From Pseudomonadota bacterium (GTDB lineage Bacteria > Pseudomonadota > Gammaproteobacteria > Burkholderiales > Rhodocyclaceae): a stretch of 64,000 nt of DNA. The DNA lies in NCBI GenBank assembly GCA_018241695.1, contig JAFEDH010000030.1, positions 62,001 through 126,000 on the forward strand, given 5' to 3'. Made by a program: the position numbers and the translations under genes. The notes beneath the pieces were generated by a model. It ran no database searches and was not told the DNA's origin. It worked only from the letters and a program-made list of their open reading frames with translations. Below, in pieces: positions 41,771 to 50,590 of this stretch. How positions within the stretch are numbered: position 1 is the first letter of the stretch; every line of letters begins with the position of its first letter.

Positions 41771-42973
41771 TCAGGCTTTGAGTGTGAAGCTCAGTGGAAC
41801 GCTGACAAATCCCGAAAGATGCTCTCCGTAGGAATTTTCACAGCGATCGTAATTCACCTCGAAGTCGGTGATATCCCTGAACACTTCTTCGAGGATGGCG
41901 ATGCCGGCTTCGATGGCGACGAATTTGCCAAGACAGAAATGGGAACCGATACCGAAGGTCATGTTCGGATCTCCGTCTTCGCGCAGGCAGTTGAACTGGT
42001 CGGGATCGCTGAACCGCTTCGCATCGCGGTTGGCCGAAGCGTAGATGAAAAGAAGATTCTGCCCGGCACGAATCGCCTGACCTCCAACCTCGAAATCCTC
42101 ACGTGCACGGCGCGCCAGCATGTTGGTCGGCTGCCGGTATCTTGCGGCCTCGAAAAATGCGCGGCGCAGCAGGCCGTTATCAGAGAGAACCGCGGCTTTC
42201 TGTGCGGGATTCTGTCCAAGATGATAGAAGGTAGCGGCAATCACCATCGGGGTGGTTTCCGATCCAAGCACAAGCAGGCTGAACAGGTACCACACCAGTT
42301 CTTCATCCGTCAGGCGATGGCCATCGATCTCGGCCTCCAGATAGGCTTTGGTGAAACCCTCCGCCCTGGCAGGATCGGCTCTCAGCCGGCCTACGAACTC
42401 ATGCAGATAGGCCATCAGGGCGCCGCCTGCGGATTGATTGCGCTCCGAGTTCCCTCCGACCTGATTCGGATTCCGGTGCAGCATGTCATCGATCAGGGAA
42501 CGCATGTGTTCGGAGTCGTCGCGGGGCAACCCGAGCTTGTAGCCCGCGTTGATGCAGAAGAACCGGTTGGCGAGATCGCGATAGGCATCCATCCTGCCCT
42601 GTTTCCTGAGCGGCTCCCATAGCTCTCGGGCCAGCGCACGATAACGCGGCACCTGGGCGGCAACCGCATCCGGAGTGAAATCGCCCGCGATGATGCCGCG
42701 CCATGCCTTGTGCGCCGGCCCATTCATGGTGGCGAAGGTGTGCGGGATGAATTCATTGAGGAGCAATTGTCCCGGAGTCTGGCCATGGCTGAAGTCAAGG
42801 CATTTTTCCTTGAGGCTCGCCGCCTTGACGTCATCAAACAGGGTAAAGGCCCAGGCATTGTATTTGGGCAGAAAATGGGGGGCACCCTCTGCGCGCAATG
42901 CGCGGTACAGCTCATGGGGGTCGCTCATCGCGGCGTGGGAATACGGGTCGTACTGGCTTGCACATGCAGTCAT
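41771..42973 (-). CDS. Cytochrome P450
   Basis: A 400-aa soluble bacterial P450 that hydroxylates an unactivated carbon using O2 and reduced ferredoxin. The haem ligand is Cys347 in FGIGSHFCLGKF; the I-helix oxygen-activation segment is LLVLGSETTP; the K-helix ExxR is EAARYRQP. I start it at the ATG at 42973 with AAAGGAG upstream; an in-frame upstream ATG at 43006 adds 11 unlikely residues and would start inside the operator region. No ferredoxin or reductase gene is adjacent. First gene of its operon. The role may be terminal side-chain oxidation, as for CYP125, but the P450 family is not assigned. Confidence 0.93.
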   Translation of the reverse strand: MTACASQYDPYSHAAMSDPHELYRALRAEGAPHFLPKYNAWAFTLFDDVKAASLKEKCLDFSHGQTPGQLLLNEFIPHTFATMNGPAHKAWRGIIAGDFTPDAVAAQVPRYRALARELWEPLRKQGRMDAYRDLANRFFCINAGYKLGLPRDDSEHMRSLIDDMLHRNPNQVGGNSERNQSAGGALMAYLHEFVGRLRADPARAEGFTKAYLEAEIDGHRLTDEELVWYLFSLLVLGSETTPMVIAATFYHLGQNPAQKAAVLSDNGLLRRAFFEAARYRQPTNMLARRAREDFEVGGQAIRAGQNLLFIYASANRDAKRFSDPDQFNCLREDGDPNMTFGIGSHFCLGKFVAIEAGIAILEEVFRDITDFEVNYDRCENSYGEHLSGFVSVPLSFTLKA

Positions 42974-43016
42974 GTCACGCTCCTTTTGATCCGGCTCCAA
43001 AACCATACGATACGAT

Positions 43017-43030
43017 ACGTTTCGAAACGT
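43017..43030. promoter_or_regulatory. Predicted TetR operator upstream of the P450 operon (perfect palindrome)
   Basis: ACGTTTCGAAACGT is a perfect 14-bp palindrome, 44-57 bases upstream of the P450 start and partly overlapping a tandem ATACG repeat. Its near copy is upstream of the extradiol operon. Size and symmetry suit a TetR dimer, and the TetR gene at 38584 lies within the operon this site would control. Confidence 0.65.
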
Positions 43031-43183
43031 GGCAAGAGGGATCGCTTGGCTTCTGCATGAGATGGGTCATCCGTGAGTACCGCATACCTGTTGCCTGACT
43101 GGAAGAATCGACACGATATTCGCTTTTATAAAAATTGTTGATGTTTCATCGTGGTTGGGATAATGTTACAAAAAAGAAACAGA

Positions 43184-43197
43184 CCGTTTCGTTTTGT
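43184..43197. promoter_or_regulatory. Weak operator-like match in the TonB receptor leader
   Basis: CCGTTTCGTTTTGT agrees with the extradiol-side operator (ACGTTTCGTACCGT) at 10 of 14 positions, keeping the CGTTTCG core but not the second half. It would lie downstream of the putative receptor promoter, where a repressor could act. Possibly chance. Confidence 0.25.
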
Positions 43198-43354
43198 TTA
43201 TCTCCGGATGGGCGGCCTGGTGGCGGGGGGTGCTGGAGGGTGGCTTGCACCAGGTAGTGCACGTCCTTCCCGAACGCGCAGGAAGGAGTCGAGGGCTCGT
43301 AATGCGATGTCTGCCGGTTTTGGCAGGGTCTTGAAAATTTTCCAAGGGGACACC

Positions 43355-45814
43355 ATGGTTTTTCGTGAGAAGAGAATGCATCGGGCAATCTGTTCGGTGC
43401 TCGTTGCCACCACCGGCCTGGCGATGTCGGCAACCTGGGCGACGGAAGTCGCGCTTGAGGAAGTGATTGTGACCGCACAGAAGCGTTCGGAAAATCTGCA
43501 GGAGATTCCGATTTCCGTGACCAGCTTTGATAGCTCCGCCCTGGAAAAGGCGGGTATCCAGACGTTGGCGGACATCGGGGCGATGGTGCCCGGGCTGCAG
43601 ATGAAGCCGTATCCGGGCAGCAGCGAAACCTTCCAGCCCTCGATTCGTGGCATCGTGCCGAATGCCGTGGGAGTGCTGATTCCCAATCCGCTGGCGGTGC
43701 ATTACAACGGGGTGTACCTGTCGCAGTCTGCGGGGCTGAATTTTGCCGCAGGTGATATTGAACGCATCGAGGTGTTGAAGGGTCCGCAAGGCGTACTGGC
43801 CGGACGGAATTCCACCGGCGGGACGCTGAATATCTATACGGTCAAGCCTGATCTGGGAGAGTTCGGTTTCAAACAGCAGATCACGCTGGCCCAGCGTGGT
43901 CAGCTGCTTTCCAAAACCTCGGTCAATCTGCCGCTCCGGGATGATCTGGCGGTCCGGCTGACCTATTTTCACAGCGACAAGGACAACGACGGAATCAGCA
44001 ATTCAGCATCTGGTGGCTTCAAGTTTGGCGAGAAAACGACCGAAGCCTATCGACTGGACGTACGCTGGAAGCCGGCCGCCACGGTAACCGTGGATTATGG
44101 CTACGACCATTCCCTGACCGAGGGGTACGACACGCCGCCACAGTGTCTTGTGCCAGGAAACCAGATGGTCTTCGCCAATTTCACCGGTGGCCTGACGGCA
44201 GCGCCTTTCATGGGCGATCCCCGGGTGCAGCAATATGTTGCGGGCTGCTCAATGTCCCGGCTTTCATCGCTTTACTATCCCTTCCAGTTGCCGAAGAACC
44301 GTAATCTGGCCGAAGGGCACACGCTGAATGTGAGCTGGGAAGTCAGCCCGACGCTCACCATCCGCTCGATCACCGGATTCCGCAAGACCGATACGGCCAA
44401 TACCAATCTGTACACGGCGTATGGTTCCACCAATACGCTGGGTGTGCGCAGTGATGGCGGGCCGCTCAGTCTGGTTGCCTTTGGAACCGGTGCGGTGGTT
44501 GCGGCTTCGGGTACGCAGGGTCCGGCCTGGACGCTGTATAACGAAGCCCTTTCGGAGGAGGTTCAGTTCATCGGTGATGTGAACGAGAATTTCAAGTACA
44601 CCGCAGGACTCTATTTCTCCGAGGAAAAGGGGCATGACCGCAATCACTATGTGGCGACCTATGTGCCTACCGCCAGTTTGTTCGGCGGTGTGGATCTGGT
44701 GGCGATGGGTGATGCGGGAATTTCCTCCGCCAGAAGCCGGTCGATTGCGGTTTTCGGGCAATTCTCATGGCGACCCGATGTACTCGGGCGGAAACTCGAA
44801 ATCGTTCCGGGTGTCCGCTATACCCGGGATCACAAACAGGCTGTCGGCTTCAACATGGGCTGGGGCAATATCTATCAGGTTCTGCCCTCGGTCAATCCGG
44901 CCGTTCCCGGAGTGGCGACGGTCGTTGGTGCCGTGCCGACGGGGTATATGCCCTTCAGCGGCGTGAGTGGTGATCGTACCTTCTCCCAGACCACGCCTTC
45001 GCTGTCGTTCAACTACCATTGGTCCGATACGCTGATGGGCTATGCGAAGGTTACGAAGGGCTTTACTTCCGGGGGATTCGATCCGGTATCCGGGCCTCCC
45101 AATCCGGTCAGCTTCGCCCAGGGGTTCGCGCCGGAAACGGTTACTTCGATGGAAGTCGGATTCAAGGGCGAGTTCCTCGAACGCAGGCTCCGGGTCAATG
45201 GTGCCGCCTTCGAAACCAAGTTTTCCAACGAGCAGAAAACTACCTACGCCGGTGGTGGGTGGGCGGTGCAAAACATCGGAGCATCGACCTACAACGGTTT
45301 CGAGCTGGATGTGACAGCCGCCGTCACCGAGCGTTTGCGTTTGGGATTCAGTGCCAGCTGGCTTTCCCACCGTTACGGGTTGTGGCGAAACACCGATCCG
45401 ACCGTTGCGCCCGTGGGTGCAAATATCGCATCGTTGATGAAAATGTTCGTTCCGAAGCAGAACTGGTCGATGACGATGGATTACCGGTTCCCGGATTTCG
45501 GCTTGCCAGGAAAGCTGGATCTGAATCTGGGAGCCACTCATCAGGACGCATTTTCTTCACCCGTCCGGATCAATGCGCCAACCCTGCCCGATTACTCGAC
45601 CACGCCGGGATATACGGTCATGAATGGACGGCTCGCCTTGTCCCGCCTGCAGGTTGGCCCCGGCAACAAGGGTGACCTGACGGTAGCACTGTGGGTGCAT
45701 AACCTGACCGACAAGAAGTATGCGACGTACCGGACCATCAATACCAGCGCAGATTCGGCCAGCCCATGGGGTGAGCCGCGCACGGTGGGCCTGGATCTGA
45801 TCTACCAGTACTGA
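43355..45814 (+). CDS. TonB-dependent outer-membrane receptor
   Basis: An 819-aa outer-membrane transporter. The start at 43355 follows AAGGGG and gives a signal peptide MVFREKRMHRAICSVLVATT ending near ATWATE; the open frame extends to 43151 but adds a tail incompatible with export. The TonB-box/plug start is EEVIVTAQKRSENLQEIP, the plug motif is LKGPQGVLAGRNSTGGTL, and the barrel ends in an aromatic residue (LDLIYQY). It is a second, clearly different receptor from that at 22887. Divergent from the P450 operon, so probable co-regulation and import of the same class of substrate. Confidence 0.92.
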   Translation: MVFREKRMHRAICSVLVATTGLAMSATWATEVALEEVIVTAQKRSENLQEIPISVTSFDSSALEKAGIQTLADIGAMVPGLQMKPYPGSSETFQPSIRGIVPNAVGVLIPNPLAVHYNGVYLSQSAGLNFAAGDIERIEVLKGPQGVLAGRNSTGGTLNIYTVKPDLGEFGFKQQITLAQRGQLLSKTSVNLPLRDDLAVRLTYFHSDKDNDGISNSASGGFKFGEKTTEAYRLDVRWKPAATVTVDYGYDHSLTEGYDTPPQCLVPGNQMVFANFTGGLTAAPFMGDPRVQQYVAGCSMSRLSSLYYPFQLPKNRNLAEGHTLNVSWEVSPTLTIRSITGFRKTDTANTNLYTAYGSTNTLGVRSDGGPLSLVAFGTGAVVAASGTQGPAWTLYNEALSEEVQFIGDVNENFKYTAGLYFSEEKGHDRNHYVATYVPTASLFGGVDLVAMGDAGISSARSRSIAVFGQFSWRPDVLGRKLEIVPGVRYTRDHKQAVGFNMGWGNIYQVLPSVNPAVPGVATVVGAVPTGYMPFSGVSGDRTFSQTTPSLSFNYHWSDTLMGYAKVTKGFTSGGFDPVSGPPNPVSFAQGFAPETVTSMEVGFKGEFLERRLRVNGAAFETKFSNEQKTTYAGGGWAVQNIGASTYNGFELDVTAAVTERLRLGFSASWLSHRYGLWRNTDPTVAPVGANIASLMKMFVPKQNWSMTMDYRFPDFGLPGKLDLNLGATHQDAFSSPVRINAPTLPDYSTTPGYTVMNGRLALSRLQVGPGNKGDLTVALWVHNLTDKKYATYRTINTSADSASPWGEPRTVGLDLIYQY

Positions 45815-45848
45815 GCACGCCGTTCCAGGCACGTTGTTCGCAGCCCGC

Positions 45849-45884
45849 AGCCCCCGCGTTCCCGGACGCGGGGGCTGTTGTTTT
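45849..45884 (+). terminator. Intrinsic terminator after the TonB receptor
   Basis: A perfect 10-bp GC-rich stem AGCCCCCGCG / CGCGGGGGCT (45849-45858 and 45867-45876) with an 8-base loop, followed by GTTGTTTT. It lies 34 bases after the receptor stop. Confidence 0.88.
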
Positions 45885-46010
45885 GCAAGGCTCGATTTGT
45901 AGCGGCAGCGGGCACATTCTCCGAAAGTGTTTATAGTCCGGAACGTGCCGGGTGTATCGGGCTTTTCGCCTGCATCCGGAATCGGTTTGGAAACTCGGAG
46001 GAGTGTGTCC

Positions 46011-47150
46011 ATGCATGCGCTGGTCATCGGTGGTACCGGCCCGACCGGGCCATTTATCGTGAATGGCCTGCTGGCCCGTGGCTGGAAGGTGGAGATTCTC
46101 CATACCGGCAACCATGAAGTGGACGAAATTCCTCCCGAGGTGGTGCATATCCATGTCAGTCCGCATGACCCGGTCGCGCTGGCGGCTGCGGTTGGCGATC
46201 GGAAATGGGATCTGTGCATTGCCACCTATGGGCGACTGCGATCCATAGCCGAGATATTCGCCGGTCGGGTTGGCCGCTTCATTTCTGTGGGGGGCGGGCC
46301 GGGGTATCTGGGCTACATGAATCCCTTCCTGCATCAACCCGAAGGAATTCCCGGCCCGCTCGCAGAAGATTCTCCGAAGGTGAGCGATCCCGCTCAGGAT
46401 GAAAAGGGCTGGCGCATCGTGCGCACCGAAGCCGCAGTGTTTCACTACCATCCCGATGCCACGCATTTCCGCTATCCCTTTGTCTATGGCCCGTATCAGC
46501 CCGCGCCACGGGAGTGGATGGTGGTGCGGCGCGTGCTTGATGGGCGCCGCCGCATCATTCTGCCCGATGGCGGTCTGACCCTGGATGCCTATGGCTATGC
46601 CGGAAACATCGCCCACGCAATCCTGCTGGCGGTGGACCAGCCTGAACAGGCCCGGGGAGAAATTTTCAATGTGGCCGACAGTCATGCGCTGAGCCTGCGC
46701 GATGTGGTGTTCCACGCCGCCCGAGCGCTGGACTGGGAATTCGAAATCATCGATATTCCCGCTCCGCTGGCGCTACCGGCGCTGCCACTGCTGACCCGGC
46801 CCACCACGACCCACCGGCTTTACGACATCACCAAATTGCGTACCCGGCTTGGTTATCGCGATGCGGTGGCACCCGCCGAGGCGGTGGCCAGTACCGCCCG
46901 CTGGCTGGCCGCGCACCCGCCACCTCCGGTCAACGGTTATCCGGTCGAGGCGGTATTGCAGGATCCGTTCGATTACGCTGCCGAAGACCAGTTGATCGAG
47001 CGCTGGCAAAGGGCGCTGACGACAGTGGAGATGCCCGTGTGGTCTACACCCCCGGGCTATGGCATGGCCTACAGCGGTCCGGGCGGGCGGCCACGCAGCA
47101 AGGCGGTGTTCGAGGAGGCTCCCCTGGCTGGCCGGAGTGGACAATCATGA
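46011..47150 (+). CDS. NAD-dependent epimerase/dehydratase-type protein (atypical extended SDR)
   Basis: A 379-aa protein with an N-terminal Rossmann motif VIGGTGPTGPFIVNGLLARG and the extended-SDR layout (RFISVGGG, then RYPFVYGPYQPAPREW). The catalytic Tyr-xxx-Lys is not visible: the expected YGxxK segment reads GWRIVRTEAAVF. This suggests a binding or isomerase role or an atypical SDR rather than a standard epimerase. GGAGGAG precedes the ATG at 46011. Its stop overlaps the CoA-transferase start (ATGA), so the two are coupled. Confidence 0.8.
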   Translation: MHALVIGGTGPTGPFIVNGLLARGWKVEILHTGNHEVDEIPPEVVHIHVSPHDPVALAAAVGDRKWDLCIATYGRLRSIAEIFAGRVGRFISVGGGPGYLGYMNPFLHQPEGIPGPLAEDSPKVSDPAQDEKGWRIVRTEAAVFHYHPDATHFRYPFVYGPYQPAPREWMVVRRVLDGRRRIILPDGGLTLDAYGYAGNIAHAILLAVDQPEQARGEIFNVADSHALSLRDVVFHAARALDWEFEIIDIPAPLALPALPLLTRPTTTHRLYDITKLRTRLGYRDAVAPAEAVASTARWLAAHPPPPVNGYPVEAVLQDPFDYAAEDQLIERWQRALTTVEMPVWSTPPGYGMAYSGPGGRPRSKAVFEEAPLAGRSGQS

Positions 47151-48343
47151 GTGACACGGGACCATTTTCCGGCGTTCGTGTCATCGAACTGGCCAGCGCG
47201 CTGGCCGCTCCCGGCGCCGGGGCCGTGCTCGCCGACCAGGGCGCGGATGTGATCAAGATCGAGCCGCCGGGAGCGGGCGACATCCTGCGCTATATGGGAA
47301 CGTCGAAACACGGCGTCTCCGGCCTGTTTCAGCATTACAACCGTGGCAAGCGGTCGCTGGCGCTGAATCTGAAACATCCCGAGGGGATGGACATTCTCCG
47401 TCGTCTGATATCCGGCGCCGATGTTCTGCTGCATAACTTCCGGCCGGGCGTGGCCGAGCGGCTGGGCATGGGGTACGCGGCGATGAAGGTGATCCGCCCC
47501 GAACTGATCTATGTCTCGGTGACCGGGTTTGGTCACGAAGGGCCGTATGCGCAAAAGGCAGCCTGGGACAATGTTGTGCAGGCTTTTGCCGGTGTCGCGC
47601 ATTCCCAGCCGAATGCGGAAACCGGCGAGCCAACCCAGTACTACCAGATCTTCGCCGACAAGCTCACCGCGCTGAATGCGGCGCAGGCCATCGGCGCTGC
47701 CCTGTTCGCGCGCGAGCGGGGGCGCGGCGGGCAGGAACTCCGCCTGGCAATGATCGATGCGGTGGCTGCCTTCCTCTGGCCGGATACCAGTGGTGGCGCC
47801 GCATTCCTCGATCCCGACGGGGTGCGCGAGGGGCAGTCACTGGCCAAGGGTAACCGGCTGGTACGCTTCAGTGACGGCTGGGCGCAGATCGCGCCGACCG
47901 ATGATGCTTCGTTTATGGCGACCTGCCGTATTCTGGGCGAGGACGTTGCGGGTGATCCGCGATTTGCGAGCTTCCGCGCCCGGAACGAGAATTTCGACGA
48001 GGTGCGTGCCCTCTTCGGCAGGCTTTATGCGCGTGCGCGGGAGATGCCGGTGGACGCGGTCCTGGCCCGGCTTGAAGCGGCGGATGTGCCCTGTGCGAAA
48101 GCGCTGCGGGTCGAAGAGTTGCCATCCCATCCGCAGTTTCAGGCCAATGGACTGTTCACCGTGACCGATCATCCCCGCGCCGGTCCGATTCTCGGACCGA
48201 GAACCCCCGTCCGCTTCAGTGCAACGCCGGATGTACAGGGTCTCAAGGCGCCGGAACTGGGAGAACACAGTGATGTGATCCTGACCGAACTGGGCTGGGA
48301 AACTCCGGTGGCCACGTTACGTGAACAGGGCGTGATTGCCTGA
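47147..48343 (+). CDS. CaiB/BaiF-family CoA transferase
   Basis: Family III CoA transferase of 398 aa. The catalytic Asp is expected in KAAWDNVVQAFAGVA; the N-terminal VIELASALAAPGAGAVLADQGADVIKIE and GKRSLALNLKHPEG are family signatures. Transfers CoA between acyl-CoA and a free acid. It lacks the GHDINY segment of the racemase-like paralogue at 16591, so transferase activity is more likely here. Start at 47147 overlaps the upstream SDR stop; the longer frame to 47039 is a shadow. Confidence 0.88.
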   Translation: MSDTGPFSGVRVIELASALAAPGAGAVLADQGADVIKIEPPGAGDILRYMGTSKHGVSGLFQHYNRGKRSLALNLKHPEGMDILRRLISGADVLLHNFRPGVAERLGMGYAAMKVIRPELIYVSVTGFGHEGPYAQKAAWDNVVQAFAGVAHSQPNAETGEPTQYYQIFADKLTALNAAQAIGAALFARERGRGGQELRLAMIDAVAAFLWPDTSGGAAFLDPDGVREGQSLAKGNRLVRFSDGWAQIAPTDDASFMATCRILGEDVAGDPRFASFRARNENFDEVRALFGRLYARAREMPVDAVLARLEAADVPCAKALRVEELPSHPQFQANGLFTVTDHPRAGPILGPRTPVRFSATPDVQGLKAPELGEHSDVILTELGWETPVATLREQGVIA

Positions 48344-48385
48344 CGCACGGCGAAGTTGCTGCGGGATGCAAGACCCGGAGCAGGA

Positions 48386-49174
48386 TCAGGTCAGGCGCAG
48401 GTAGTGATCGATGCCGTTGGGCATCCTTATCCGCTCCGGAGAATAGCCGGGCAGGGCAAGGCGCCACAGACGTCTGGAGATGAACCGGTTCAGCCGTTGA
48501 TGCATCCGTTCCGATTTCTGCCGTGAAGCCTCGACTTCGGCAGGTGACATATGCTTCCAGTCCTCATTGAGCATGATGGCTTCGGCCATCCGGATGTGCT
48601 TTTCCAGATGCCGGTGGGTCGACATGGTAAAGCGCAGGCGGTGCAGCCATCTGCCGCCGAACCGGTGATAGGCCGTGTAGGCAACCATGCGATGCTCGAA
48701 TTCTTCCGCCAGATGCCATTTCCACAGATTGACGACCGCGGGGTCGGCGCCGGCCAGAAGATCATCGGCCCCTTCGAAAAGAAATTCGGCCCAGATCGGC
48801 CCCAGGGACTCGAACCCTTCGCAGTAGGCCAGCTGGTCACGCAAGGGCCAGTCGTGAAGATAGCGGGCGTAATCCTGCCGCAGTGATTCTCCGACCGCTG
48901 TGAGAGCCGCATAACCCGCGCCGTAGAGCGCCTGGTTGTAACTCCCGTGCAGCATCGTGTGGTTGGCTTCCTGCCTGACGAAGGTGCTCATGTCCATGCG
49001 GAAGGAATCACTTTCGGGCAGCGCTTCCCGGGCCTTGCGCATCACCCGGTTGAGAAAGGGTTCCAGCTCCATGATGACGATGGAAATCCCGTTGAACATA
49101 TGGGAAAACTCCCGGCTCCTGGCCCAGTGGGGCAGGGAGCGGGAGAAATCAAGATCGGGCTTTCTGGCGTGCAT
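48386..49174 (-). CDS. Predicted metal-dependent hydrolase (PF10118 family)
   Basis: A 262-aa, mostly helical protein of the family annotated as predicted metal-dependent hydrolase. Two ligand pairs are evident: FVRQEANHTMLH (Glu-x2-His) and WHLAEEFEHRMVAY (Glu-Glu-x2-His). This Glu/His spacing resembles ferritin-like di-iron carboxylate proteins, so an oxygen-activating di-iron site is possible. No member's reaction is known to me. Lies 16 bases downstream of the epoxide hydrolase on the same strand, suggesting related substrates. Confidence 0.78.
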   Translation of the reverse strand: MHARKPDLDFSRSLPHWARSREFSHMFNGISIVIMELEPFLNRVMRKAREALPESDSFRMDMSTFVRQEANHTMLHGSYNQALYGAGYAALTAVGESLRQDYARYLHDWPLRDQLAYCEGFESLGPIWAEFLFEGADDLLAGADPAVVNLWKWHLAEEFEHRMVAYTAYHRFGGRWLHRLRFTMSTHRHLEKHIRMAEAIMLNEDWKHMSPAEVEASRQKSERMHQRLNRFISRRLWRLALPGYSPERIRMPNGIDHYLRLT

Positions 49175-49190
49175 GATGCTTCCTTTCCGG

Positions 49191-50363
49191 TCAGGCCGTT
49201 CGCAGTGGCGAAAAGAATTGCCTCAGTTCATCGACCACCAGTTGTGGCTCCTCGAAGGGGGCGAAATGTCCGCCCACGTCCGAGCGTGTCCAGCGCCGGA
49301 TATCGAAACATTTTTCCATCCATGCACGAGGAAACTGGACCACATCATGTTCGAGCCGCAGAACTCCGGTCGGGACCGTGACCATCTTTTCTCCACCGCG
49401 TACAGGTTGCCACGGGTGGTTTCTGGATTCGTAATACATCCGGATGGAGGTACCGATGGTGTTCGTGACCCAGTACAGCATGACCGAGGTGAGCAGATCG
49501 TCCTTGCTGAATCGTGATTCAACGTTGCCCTGACTGTCGCTCCAGCTGCGGCGTTTTTCAAGCAGCCAGGCGCAGAGTCCGACGGGAGAATCCGAGAGTC
49601 CGTACGCCAGGGTCTGCGGCCGGGTTGCCTGCTGCGAGAAATATCCCTGGTGTTCGAGAAAGAAACGATGGGTGCGCTCGTGCCATCCGTGTTCATCGGC
49701 GGCGTAATCATCGGGGCCTGGCAGCGGCTTGACGCTCCAGTCCAGCGGTGCGCCGCCAATCATGTGTATCCCTAGCAGATGCTCGGGATACTGATGGCCG
49801 AGCTGCGCCGTGACATAGGCACCCCAGTCTCCTCCATGGGCAGCGTAGTTTGGGTAGCCCAGAATTTCGGTCATCAGCCGGTGCCACAGATCTGCCGTCC
49901 TGATGGCGCTGATTCCGGTCTGGCGCAATGGCGAAGAAAAGGCATATCCAGGCAGGGAAGGGATGACGATATCGAAGGCATCCGTAGCTTTTCCTCCGTG
50001 AGACTGAGGATCGGCAAGCGGTGCGATCACACGGTTGAAATCCCAGAAAGTCCACGGCCAGCCGTGCGTCATGATCAGGGGAATCGCGCCGGGATGGCTG
50101 CTTTTGAGATGGATGTAATGGATGGGAACGCCTTCGATCTCGACGCGGTAATGGGGATAGCGATTCATCTCGGCTTCATGGGTGCGCCACTGGTAGTGGT
50201 TCAGCCAGTAACCAACGAGTGATTCCAGATATTCCCGCTCGGTGCCATAGCTCCAGGAAGAATTGCCGAAATCTGGCGCAAAACGCGTATTGCTCAACCG
50301 CCTGCGCAAATCCTCGAGTTCGTCATCGGAAACGTGGATCGAAAACCTTTCCGCTGCCGCCAT
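49191..50363 (-). CDS. Epoxide hydrolase (EHN-domain alpha/beta hydrolase)
   Basis: A 390-aa microsomal-type epoxide hydrolase with the N-terminal EHN domain (residues about 3-110, including SWSYGTEREYLESLVGYW). The alpha/beta core has the oxyanion HGWPW (100-104), nucleophilic Asp179 (HGGDWGAYV) and C-terminal catalytic His in VGGHFAPFEEP. Hydrolyses epoxides to diols. The start at 50363 follows AGAGGGA; the in-frame ATG at 50393 is less supported. Divergent from the AraC gene, which is the likely regulator. Confidence 0.92.
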   Translation of the reverse strand: MAAAERFSIHVSDDELEDLRRRLSNTRFAPDFGNSSWSYGTEREYLESLVGYWLNHYQWRTHEAEMNRYPHYRVEIEGVPIHYIHLKSSHPGAIPLIMTHGWPWTFWDFNRVIAPLADPQSHGGKATDAFDIVIPSLPGYAFSSPLRQTGISAIRTADLWHRLMTEILGYPNYAAHGGDWGAYVTAQLGHQYPEHLLGIHMIGGAPLDWSVKPLPGPDDYAADEHGWHERTHRFFLEHQGYFSQQATRPQTLAYGLSDSPVGLCAWLLEKRRSWSDSQGNVESRFSKDDLLTSVMLYWVTNTIGTSIRMYYESRNHPWQPVRGGEKMVTVPTGVLRLEHDVVQFPRAWMEKCFDIRRWTRSDVGGHFAPFEEPQLVVDELRQFFSPLRTA

Positions 50364-50590
50364 GATTTTTCCCTCTGATATTTTTGATGTCATTGTCGAA
50401 GTATCGATGCTGAACGTTACCCTGATCAGGGCGGATCAGTGTCAGTGGCCGGACATTTGTGCTCACTCTGCCATGCGGGAGGCGGATCGAAAAGGCATTG
50501 GTCACAGGAAGCGGTACATGAGGCGGCCTTGTCAGGCAGAATTGAAATCCTCCCTTGTATGGCTTGAGTACTCCTGTAATCCCAGGATAA

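Larger units (their letters stand above)
42974..43354. promoter_or_regulatory. Divergent control region between the P450 operon and TonB receptor
   Basis: A 381-base gap with no convincing gene. The P450 side has three tandem ATACG units (43005-43019) running into the palindrome at 43017-43030. The receptor side is AT-rich, with a possible promoter TTGTTG (43135-43140) and GATAAT (43159-43164) at 18-base spacing, which would give a leader of roughly 185 bases. A weaker operator-like match lies at 43184-43197. An open frame from 43151 is in frame with the receptor, but its N-terminus would not be a signal peptide. Confidence 0.5.

Noticed and set aside
43151-43354. 68-residue N-terminal extension of the second TonB receptor
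   Set aside because: It would bury the signal peptide; AAGGGG and the signal sequence support the start at 43355.
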